Shown here piece after piece: positions 7,136-12,757 of a stretch of 14,563 bases of DNA. The translations under genes and the position numbers were made by a program. The notes under the pieces were generated by a model. That model was not told where the DNA came from. It ran no database searches and saw only the letters and a list, made by a program, of their open reading frames with translations. The stretch is from an uncultured Veillonella sp. GTDB taxonomy: Bacteria; Bacillota; Negativicutes; Veillonellales; Veillonellaceae. Each line of letters opens with the position of its first letter. Within the stretch, counting starts at the first letter, position 1. The stretch is taken from contig CAAFUD010000220.1 of the NCBI GenBank assembly GCA_900766125.1, positions 1-14,563 on the forward strand, given 5' to 3'.

Positions 7136-8080
7136 ATGACAAATAAAATACAGCGATTTATAGCCTTTTTGTTAGTGTTATGTATTCCAATCTTTGCTAT
7201 TGCGGGATGCACGAATAAAGATGTAGCTAATGCAGCATCTCAGAATAGCACTAGTGTAAATGAAGGCTATTCAATTGATACGAAGCAGACGAATCCTGAA
7301 GGTCATCTAGATGTATATATGCTAGATATTGGTCAAGGCGATGCCATATTACTTAAGGTTGGCGATGAATATAGTATGATCGATACAGGTGATATAGAGC
7401 ATCGTGAGAACATTGTGGCACAGTTAAAATCTATGGGTGTTACAAAGCTAAAAAATGTAATTATCACACATCCTCATGCTGATCATATGGGTGGTTTCTA
7501 TGCCATCGCAAAAGCTATGCCTATTGAACATGTGTATGATGATGGTATTTCTGTTGATAATAATATGTATAAAACCTATGAAAAATGGATTGATAAAAAT
7601 AAAATTCAACGGTCTACATTGCGTAGTGGTGATGTAGTAGATTTTGGTCATGGAGCGGTATTTGTTGTATATGCACCTTGGACTGAACCTTTAACAGATA
7701 AAAAAGGAGCGCCAGATCTTAATAATAACTCTATTGTAGGTAAGTTAATTTTTGGTAAATTCTCTATGCTCTTTACTGGTGATGCAGAATTACAAGAAGA
7801 GAAAAAACTCATAAAAGAGCAGAACTCTAGACTGTTTGCCCGTGTTCTTAAGGTAGGTCACCACGGTTCTCGCACAAGTAGCTCTGAAGATTTTTTGAAA
7901 TCTATTAAACCAGAAAGTGCATTAATTTCAAATGGCATGTATAATAGTTATGGTCATCCTCACGATGTAACATTACGTCGTTTGCAGGAAAATAATATTG
8001 CCATTTACCGTACAGATACGATGGGACGTATTCACATTAGTACGGATGGGAATGAATGGCAAATTACAACTGAACGTTAG
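7136..8080 (+). CDS. Lipoprotein with ComEC-type metallo-beta-lactamase domain
   Basis: A 314-residue predicted lipoprotein. A short basic start, a hydrophobic stretch to about residue 21 and the lipobox IAGC (Cys25) direct it to the membrane outer face, after which a Ser/Asn-rich linker leads to the domain at about 57-311. The metal site is complete: THPHADH (His112, His114, Asp116, His117), the TGD Asp215 and GHHGS (His242), and the distal YGHPHD motif (His274). This is the ComEC/Rec2 C-terminal branch of the superfamily, thought to include nucleases, here without the ComEC channel. It is separated from nnr by 2 nt, with GGGAG (7124-7128) as ribosome site. A secreted nuclease or phosphodiesterase is plausible, but the substrate is not known. 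Confidence 0.88.
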   Translation: MTNKIQRFIAFLLVLCIPIFAIAGCTNKDVANAASQNSTSVNEGYSIDTKQTNPEGHLDVYMLDIGQGDAILLKVGDEYSMIDTGDIEHRENIVAQLKSMGVTKLKNVIITHPHADHMGGFYAIAKAMPIEHVYDDGISVDNNMYKTYEKWIDKNKIQRSTLRSGDVVDFGHGAVFVVYAPWTEPLTDKKGAPDLNNNSIVGKLIFGKFSMLFTGDAELQEEKKLIKEQNSRLFARVLKVGHHGSRTSSSEDFLKSIKPESALISNGMYNSYGHPHDVTLRRLQENNIAIYRTDTMGRIHISTDGNEWQITTER

Positions 8081-8130
8081 TATCGATTGCATAGCACAAA
8101 AATTAATTTTAAGCAACTGATTTTTGTGTG

Positions 8131-8155
8131 TACTGTATAAAGACTTTATATAGTA
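8131..8155. repeat. 25-bp near-perfect palindrome, candidate operator
   Basis: TACTGTATAAAG (8131-8142), a central A, and CTTTATATAGTA (8144-8155) are complementary at 11 of 12 positions; the exception is a G/T at 8135/8151. It lies immediately before the candidate -10 at 8161 and would cover the -35 and spacer, the classical place for a repressor site. No T-run follows, so it is not an intrinsic terminator. The outer bases resemble an E. coli LexA box, but the half-site spacing is longer, so no regulator is assigned. Confidence 0.6.
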
Positions 8156-8158
8156 ATA

Positions 8159-8166
8159 TGTATAAT
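8159..8166 (+). promoter_or_regulatory. Candidate promoter -10 element of the amidase operon
   Basis: Exact TATAAT at 8161-8166 directly preceded by TG, as at the tRNA and acpS promoters. Start would be near 8173, giving a leader of about 150 nt containing the hairpins at 8198-8235 and 8241-8270. No good -35 is seen; that region is occupied by the palindrome at 8131-8155. A second TATAAT at 8206-8211 is a competing candidate that would give a leader lacking the long hairpin. Confidence 0.45.
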
Positions 8167-8197
8167 CGGCATACTAATCTTCATGTTTGTATGAAAT

Positions 8198-8235
8198 AAT
8201 CTATCTATAATCTAACATTAGTTTATGGATAGATT
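8198..8235 (+). repeat. 38-nt long inverted repeat / RNA hairpin in the amidase leader
   Basis: The arms pair at 16 Watson-Crick positions of 18: AATCTATC (8198-8205) with GATAGATT (8228-8235), one T-G wobble (8206/8227), ATAA (8207-8210) with TTAT (8223-8226), a T-T mismatch, then CTA (8212-8214) with TAG (8219-8221); the A-T at 8215/8218 falls in the apical loop in RNA. No T-run follows on either strand, so it is not an intrinsic terminator. It may be a leader RNA element or a DNA site; the stem includes a TATAAT sequence. Confidence 0.65.
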
Positions 8236-8240
8236 GGAAC

Positions 8241-8270
8241 GATGAGACTTTGATTCACAAAGATATCATC
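8241..8270 (+). repeat. Second hairpin in the amidase leader
   Basis: GATGA (8241-8245) pairs with TCATC (8266-8270), and CTTTG (8248-8252) pairs with CAAAG (8258-8262) around an ATTCA loop, with a small internal loop between the stems. GATGAG (8241-8246) can alternatively pair with CTCATC (8273-8278). No T-run follows. Confidence 0.4.
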
Positions 8271-8311
8271 GACTCATCTCTATGGTTTGGACACTACGTA
8301 TGTCAGTTAGA

Positions 8312-8317
8312 TTGGAG
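8312..8317 (+). promoter_or_regulatory. Ribosome binding site that decides the amidase start
   Basis: TTGGAG lies 8 nt before TTG 8326. The alternative GTG at 8317 overlaps this site and has no Shine-Dalgarno sequence of its own. The ATG at 8344 would remove the basic residues of the signal peptide. Confidence 0.7.
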
Positions 8318-8325
8318 TGAATGTA

Positions 8326-9423
8326 TTGCGTAAACTATTTTTTATGTGCCTTGCTGTCTTGATGGCGATACCACTATTCTTGACTCAAGCAAAGGCAGCT
8401 AATCTTGAAGATGCTCGATGGGTGACACGAACTGATGCACCAGTACCATATGTTCGTATGGTTATGGATTTGTCAGCACCGGTAAAAGCGTCTGCATCGA
8501 TTAGCAAAGATGGGAAAACGACGACTGTTACCTTAAAGAACACAAAGCTAAAAACTGCTAAAGCGAATATCAATATGGACTCTAGCATAGCTAGTTCTGC
8601 TAGACTCACAGAAGATGGCAGAGATGTGAAGGTAACAATCAAGACACCTTCATCTATCGATACGAGTGATGTAAAGGTATTTTCCCTAAAGAAAGATACG
8701 GTTAATCAGAAACCGTATCGCATCGTTGTAGATGTACAGAAAAAAGGTGTGGCACCTAAACCTGCTTATTATGGCAAACGTCCATCTCCTTCTGCACATC
8801 CTGCGAAAAATATGCCAATAGGATCCGGTAATTATTCTATTAGCGGTGGTCTATCTGGTAAAACAATTACGATTGACCCAGGTCATGGTGGTAGTGACTC
8901 TGGTGCCGTTGGGCCGCATGGTGTACAAGAGAAAAATATTACACTACCGATTTCTATGTACTTGAAAAAAGCTCTAGAAAATCGTGGCGCTAAAGTGCTT
9001 ATGACTCGTACTACAGACGTAGACGTATACGGTCCTAATGCAAGTGGTGTTGATGAATTGGGTGCTCGTGTTAACGTAGCAAACCGTAGCAATTCTGATG
9101 CGCTCATCAGTGTGCATATTAACGCATTCAACAACCCAAGTGTTGGTGGTATTGCAACATACTACTATAGTAAAACAGGCAATGATGCTCGATTAGCACA
9201 AAAGGTACAATCTCAAATTGCTAGCGTTCCAGGTTTCAATGGTGACCGTGGCATTCAAGAAGGTAACTTATATGTGTTGAGACATTCTAACATGCCTGCA
9301 GTTCTTGTAGAGCTTGGTTTTATTTCCAACCCTAATGAAGAACGTGTATTGCAATCTCCTCAAACACAAGAAGACTTTGCAAATCGCATTGCCAATGGTA
9401 TTGCTAGTTACTTTGGAGGTTAA
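8326..9423 (+). CDS. N-acetylmuramoyl-L-alanine amidase with AMIN domain
   Basis: Cleaves the bond between N-acetylmuramic acid and the L-alanine of the peptide stem in the cell wall, typically during cell separation or wall turnover. Residue order (365 aa from TTG): signal peptide MRKLFFMCLAVLMAIP ending near AKA-A at about 24-25; AMIN domain about 26-140, a beta-rich module that targets envelope sites; a Pro/Lys-rich linker; Amidase_3 domain about 178-362. Zinc ligands and catalytic residues are visible: DPGHGG (His187), QEKN (Glu202), SVHINA (His264) and VELGFISN (Glu329). The layout is that of AmiC-type enzymes of diderms. No autoinhibitory helix insert is obvious around the active site. 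It is preceded by a 245-nt structured region suggesting dedicated regulation and is followed 3 nt later by a GerMN lipoprotein. Confidence 0.93.
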   Translation: MRKLFFMCLAVLMAIPLFLTQAKAANLEDARWVTRTDAPVPYVRMVMDLSAPVKASASISKDGKTTTVTLKNTKLKTAKANINMDSSIASSARLTEDGRDVKVTIKTPSSIDTSDVKVFSLKKDTVNQKPYRIVVDVQKKGVAPKPAYYGKRPSPSAHPAKNMPIGSGNYSISGGLSGKTITIDPGHGGSDSGAVGPHGVQEKNITLPISMYLKKALENRGAKVLMTRTTDVDVYGPNASGVDELGARVNVANRSNSDALISVHINAFNNPSVGGIATYYYSKTGNDARLAQKVQSQIASVPGFNGDRGIQEGNLYVLRHSNMPAVLVELGFISNPNEERVLQSPQTQEDFANRIANGIASYFGG

Positions 9424-9426
9424 TCG

Positions 9427-9987
9427 ATGAAATTACGTAAACAAGTTCTGTCGATCCTCTGCGTAGGTTTGCTTGCATTTGCAGCGGGTTGTACACCTAA
9501 TCAAGCACCTACAACAGGTAAAAGTGAACCTGTGCAAGAGACGAAAGTCAATAAGGATGCAGAAACAACAAAAACATCTCAAGAAATGGTTAAGATGGCC
9601 TTCTTTGTTCCAACAGAGGATGGCTCAGGGGTAAAACAATCAACCGTTGAGATGGAGGCGGACAAAGTAACGCCTAAAGCTGCTCTTCTAGCGATGTTAA
9701 AAGCTGATAGAGCACAAAAATATCCAGTATTCTCCAAGGATATTAAAATTACATCCGTTACTGTAAAGGACGGCATTGCTTCTGTAGAAGTGAATGACGC
9801 TTTCGTAAAAGGTAATGGTGGGGACTTAACTGTTAAATTACAAATGGCTGCCATTGTAAATACATTGACATCCTTTGATAATATTAATGGTGTTCTCTTC
9901 GTTAGCAATGGTAAAAAGGTACCTACTGTAGGTTCCTTTGATACGAAAGATCCTGTTAAACGGATGACAAACCTAATTAAAAAATAA
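9427..9987 (+). CDS. GerMN-domain lipoprotein
   Basis: A 186-residue predicted lipoprotein. The basic N-terminus MKLRKQ, a hydrophobic core and the lipobox AAGC put the acylated cysteine at position 22; a low-complexity Thr/Lys/Glu linker follows to about 52. The GerMN domain (about 55-185) shows the typical opening MVKMAFFVPT, ASVEVNDAFV in the middle and NGVLFVSNGKKVP before the C-terminal helix. In Bacillus, GerM anchors sporulation wall-remodelling complexes, and GerMN modules occur in other envelope proteins as binding domains. Here it shares a transcript with the amidase (GGAGG at 9415-9419 inside the amidase end, 7 nt before ATG), so it may assist or localise that enzyme; this is inferred from context only. 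Confidence 0.88.
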   Translation: MKLRKQVLSILCVGLLAFAAGCTPNQAPTTGKSEPVQETKVNKDAETTKTSQEMVKMAFFVPTEDGSGVKQSTVEMEADKVTPKAALLAMLKADRAQKYPVFSKDIKITSVTVKDGIASVEVNDAFVKGNGGDLTVKLQMAAIVNTLTSFDNINGVLFVSNGKKVPTVGSFDTKDPVKRMTNLIKK

Positions 9988-10003
9988 TTAAGTTAGGCTC
10001 ATT

Positions 10004-10042
10004 GATAGCAGATAGTTGATATATCAACTATCTGCTATTTTT
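10004..10042 (+). terminator. Rho-independent terminator of the amidase-GerMN operon
   Basis: ATAGCAGATAGTTGAT (10005-10020) is perfectly complementary to ATCAACTATCTGCTAT (10023-10038) across a central AT, followed by five T (10038-10042). In RNA this gives a stem of about 15 bp with a UAUA loop. It is 16 nt after the GerMN stop. Confidence 0.9.
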
Positions 10043-10072
10043 GTTGTCTTTTATATATGTTACAATACAATA

Positions 10073-10080
10073 TGTATACT
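10073..10080 (+). promoter_or_regulatory. Candidate promoter -10 element of the thiL-tsaEBD operon
   Basis: TGTATACT (10073-10080), with TATACT as the -10, would start transcription near 10087, about 15 nt before the thiL ATG and just before its ribosome site AGGTGA (10092-10097). An alternative is TTGTCT (10044-10049), 16 nt, TACAAT (10066-10071). A promoter is expected here because of the strong terminator just upstream. Confidence 0.4.
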
Positions 10081-10101
10081 AATCGGAAGCCAGGTGATGA
10101 G

Positions 10102-11082
10102 ATGCAATTAAAAGATGTAGGGGAATTTAATTTCATTCGCCACATTCAAGATAATACGATACATGATCCAAGTACTGTGATTACAGGAATTGGTGATGAT
10201 TGTGCTGTATATAGTGCTAAGGAAGAAACAGATCAATTAATTAGTACTGATACGATGGTGGAAGGGGTTCACTTTAGCTTTCACTATATGAAGCCCTATG
10301 ATGTAGGCTATCGTCTCATGACGGCCAATTTGAGTGATATTGCTGCTATGGGTGGTACTCCTCGTCAAATTGTGCTATCTGTGGCGGCACCTGAATATGT
10401 TGATACGGCTATTCTTGATGAAGTTTATAGAGGTATAAAAGATCAATGCGCAAAATATCATCTTAATATACTTGGTGGGGATACGGTGCGTACGGAAGGG
10501 CCCATGGTGTGGACTGTAACAATTATTGGTGATGTCCCTAAAGGAACTGCTATTATGCGTAGCGGTGCGCAAGTAGGTGATATTGTGGGTATTACAAATT
10601 ACGTAGGTTATGCTGCTACAGGTTTGGGTGCCTTATCATATAATTTAGATGGTTATCATATGACCAAGGTTGGTCATCAACGTCCAGATCCACAAATAGA
10701 ATTGGGCCAACAATTGAGACAATTAGGTATTCATAGTATGAATGATATTAGTGATGGTCTCGGTAGTGAATTAAATGAAATTGCATCGGCTAGCAATGTA
10801 TCTATTGTCATAGAGGAAAAAGCTATTCCACTACATGAGGAGACTTATGAATTAGCTAAGTATTTGCAGACTAATCCAGTGGACTATGCATTGTATGGTG
10901 GAGAGGACTTTCAACTAGTATTCACGGCTCCTAAATCATTGCTTTCTAAATTAGAGAATTTAGCAGGCATTACAATAATTGGTGAAGTTGTATCTGGACC
11001 AGCTCAGGTGCAGATGGTAACACCAGATAAAACGATTAAGACCATAGAAGCGAAAGGATATAATCATTTTCATGAATCATAA
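10102..11082 (+). CDS. thiL: Thiamine-monophosphate kinase
   Basis: Phosphorylates thiamine monophosphate with ATP to thiamine diphosphate, the active cofactor. The 326-residue protein has the PurM/AIR-synthase-related two-domain fold. Hallmarks are the GIGDDCAV metal/nucleotide loop (29-36), STDTMVEGVHF (48-58), NLSDIAAMGGTP (76-87), GGDTVR (125-130), GDIVGITNYVGYAATGL (159-175), MNDISDGL (213-220) and LYGGEDFQL (264-272). ATG 10102 is preferred over an in-frame ATG at 10057: AGGTGA precedes it, family proteins start close to this point, and the -10 candidate lies between the two. Its last 11 nt overlap tsaE; thiL next to tsaE is common in Firmicutes. Confidence 0.95.
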   Translation: MQLKDVGEFNFIRHIQDNTIHDPSTVITGIGDDCAVYSAKEETDQLISTDTMVEGVHFSFHYMKPYDVGYRLMTANLSDIAAMGGTPRQIVLSVAAPEYVDTAILDEVYRGIKDQCAKYHLNILGGDTVRTEGPMVWTVTIIGDVPKGTAIMRSGAQVGDIVGITNYVGYAATGLGALSYNLDGYHMTKVGHQRPDPQIELGQQLRQLGIHSMNDISDGLGSELNEIASASNVSIVIEEKAIPLHEETYELAKYLQTNPVDYALYGGEDFQLVFTAPKSLLSKLENLAGITIIGEVVSGPAQVQMVTPDKTIKTIEAKGYNHFHES

Positions 11083-11566
11083 GGCACAGGTTCAATTAGA
11101 GACTCATACAGTTGAAGATACACAACAATTTGGACAATTATTAGGCAAATGGGTCAAACAAAGTGGAGACCCTTTATGTATTGCCTTAATTGGTAATTTG
11201 GGGACAGGAAAAACTCATCTATCTCAAGGCATTGCGAAAGGCTTTGGCGTTACAGAGGAGATTACAAGCCCTACGTTTGCTATCATGAATACTTACGATG
11301 TTGATAGAACACATTTATATCATTTTGATGTATATCGGTTGGATGATATAAGTGAACTAGAAAATATTGGCTTTTACGAATATACAGAGGACTGTGTATC
11401 CATTGTGGAGTGGGCTGATAAATTTTCTGATGAATTACCAGATGAAACATTATGGATATATTTAACTCGTATTGATGATACAAGCCGATCCATTACGTTA
11501 AGTAGTGATTATCTTACGAAAGATGATTTAGTAGATATAGGAGGCCCATATGTGGTTGGGAATTGA
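11072..11566 (+). CDS. tsaE: tRNA t6A biosynthesis ATPase TsaE
   Basis: ATPase that works with TsaB and TsaD in N6-threonylcarbamoyl-adenosine (t6A) formation at position 37 of tRNAs reading ANN codons, probably resetting the TsaBD complex. The 164-residue protein carries a Walker A loop GNLGTGKT (41-48), the SPTF motif (66-69), LYHFDVYRL (82-90) and VEWADKF (112-118), all family signatures. ATG 11072 lies inside the 3' end of thiL. Its nearest Shine-Dalgarno-like sequence, AAAGGA (11053-11058), is 13 nt away, longer than usual, so translation may depend on ribosomes finishing thiL. Its own end overlaps tsaB by 17 nt. Confidence 0.94.
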   Translation: MNHKAQVQLETHTVEDTQQFGQLLGKWVKQSGDPLCIALIGNLGTGKTHLSQGIAKGFGVTEEITSPTFAIMNTYDVDRTHLYHFDVYRLDDISELENIGFYEYTEDCVSIVEWADKFSDELPDETLWIYLTRIDDTSRSITLSSDYLTKDDLVDIGGPYVVGN

Positions 11567-12308
11567 GACAAGTTCGCTCGTATCGAGTGTGGCCTTAATG
11601 GATGAAACAAACTTGATTGGTGAATTAACCATTCAAGCGGGATTAACTCATTCTGAGCAGCTAATACCTCACATCGACATGTTGTTGCGAGCCTCACAAG
11701 TAAAAAAGAATGAACTAAAAGGTATTATAGTTAGCATCGGTCCTGGTTCATTTACGGGATTGCGTATAGGTATGGGGACTGCAAAAGCTATGGCTTATGC
11801 CTTACAAATTCCATTGTATGGTGTGATGACAATGGATAGTTTGGCTCATAATGTTTCATATACAAATAGAACTATCTGTACTGTTATCGATGCTCAGAAA
11901 AAGCATGTCTATACTGGTCTGTATCGATATGAAAACAATGAGCTAGTATGTAAAGAGGAACCCTTTGTTATTGCGGCTAGTGATTTATTAGAAAAGTTCC
12001 GAGAAACTAAGGAAGAGGTCTTATTCTTAGGTGATGGTATCAAGCGCATTGAAAAGCTTTTAAACGAAAACGATACTAATTTGACTATTCTAGATATTTC
12101 ACAACGCATTCCTAAAGCCAGTTCTTTACTTTTAGCGGGACGCGACTTAGTTATCCGTGAAGAGATATGTGATCCAATGGATATGGTTCCTTATTATATC
12201 CGTCGCTCTGAAGCAGAGGTTTTATGGGAGGAACGCCATAAGGATAATCCAGACATGTTAAACCAAAATCCTACAGTTGTTGTCACTGAAGCGGCAGGAG
12301 TAGAATAA
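11550..12308 (+). CDS. tsaB: tRNA t6A biosynthesis protein TsaB
   Basis: Inactive paralogue of TsaD that forms the TsaB-TsaD heterodimer and serves as the scaffold for t6A synthesis. The ASKHA-fold protein (252 aa) opens with MWLGIETSSLVSSVAL and has THSEQLIPHID (33-43) and the diagnostic GPGSFTGLRIG (64-74). The HxxxH metal motif of TsaD is absent, as expected for TsaB. AGGAGG (11539-11544) is 5 nt before ATG 11550. The stop shares its last base with the ATG of rimI. The C-terminal tail after YYIRRSEAEV is unremarkable. Confidence 0.94.
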   Translation: MWLGIETSSLVSSVALMDETNLIGELTIQAGLTHSEQLIPHIDMLLRASQVKKNELKGIIVSIGPGSFTGLRIGMGTAKAMAYALQIPLYGVMTMDSLAHNVSYTNRTICTVIDAQKKHVYTGLYRYENNELVCKEEPFVIAASDLLEKFRETKEEVLFLGDGIKRIEKLLNENDTNLTILDISQRIPKASSLLLAGRDLVIREEICDPMDMVPYYIRRSEAEVLWEERHKDNPDMLNQNPTVVVTEAAGVE

Positions 12309-12757
12309 TGGAGATTCGGTTAGCTACGGTAGATGATGCTCAATCCATTTATGATATAGAGCAACAGTCCTTTTCTGTTCCATGGAGCTTGGAATCTGTA
12401 CTTGCTGAACTTGAAGGGGCCGATAATAAGCTATATATGGTCATTTGTGAAGATGAGCATATTGTGGGCTATGCTGGTGCTTGGCTCGTATACGATGAAG
12501 GACAGATTACGAATATTGCTATTTTACCTTCCGCCCGTTGTAAGGGATATGGCTCAAAACTTACTAAAGAATTAATAGAAGAATGTTTGAATAGAGGGAT
12601 GCATGAAATCTTCTTGGAGGTACGCATATCTAATTTACCGGCCTTGGCAATGTATAGAAATCTAGGATTTACTGTTAAGGGAATTCGTAAAGAGTATTAT
12701 TCAGAGCCAAAAGAGGATGCTTATATTATGTCTCTCGTTTCAGAGGAAATAGAATGA
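12308..12757 (+). CDS. rimI: Ribosomal protein bS18 N-alpha-acetyltransferase RimI
   Basis: GNAT-family enzyme that acetylates the N-terminal residue of ribosomal protein S18 using acetyl-CoA. The 149-residue length and the position between tsaB and tsaD are typical. Visible motifs are the acetyl-CoA pyrophosphate loop ARCKGYGSKL (76-85, of the R/Q-x-x-G-x-G/A type), IFLEVRISN with the likely general base Glu104, AMYRNLGF with the likely acid Tyr116, and the C-terminal YYSEPKEDAYIMSL. AGGAG (12296-12300) is 7 nt before ATG. Its stop overlaps the tsaD start in an ATGA. Confidence 0.92.
   Translation: MEIRLATVDDAQSIYDIEQQSFSVPWSLESVLAELEGADNKLYMVICEDEHIVGYAGAWLVYDEGQITNIAILPSARCKGYGSKLTKELIEECLNRGMHEIFLEVRISNLPALAMYRNLGFTVKGIRKEYYSEPKEDAYIMSLVSEEIE

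Noticed and set aside
8095..8128. CACAAAAAT (8095-8103) and ATTTTTGTG (8120-8128) inverted repeat after the metallo-hydrolase gene, as a terminator.
   Set aside because: The stem is almost all A-T with a 16-nt loop, and the T-run lies within the stem instead of after it. Too weak to call a terminator.
8131..8155. LexA (SOS) box.
   Set aside because: The outer bases look similar, but the distance between CTG and its partner is 15 nt rather than about 10, and the downstream genes are not SOS genes.
8158..8199. Short ORF of 13 codons (MYNRHTNLHVCMK) in the amidase leader as a leader peptide.
   Set aside because: No ribosome binding site, and its ATG overlaps the candidate -10, so it would not be transcribed from that promoter.
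8282..8320. 12-codon ORF ending just before the amidase start, as a coupled leader peptide.
   Set aside because: No Shine-Dalgarno before its ATG; short ORFs like this are expected by chance.
9579..9908. Minus-strand ORF of 109 codons within the GerMN gene.
   Set aside because: Shadow of a well-supported lipoprotein gene; no ribosome site or recognisable domain.
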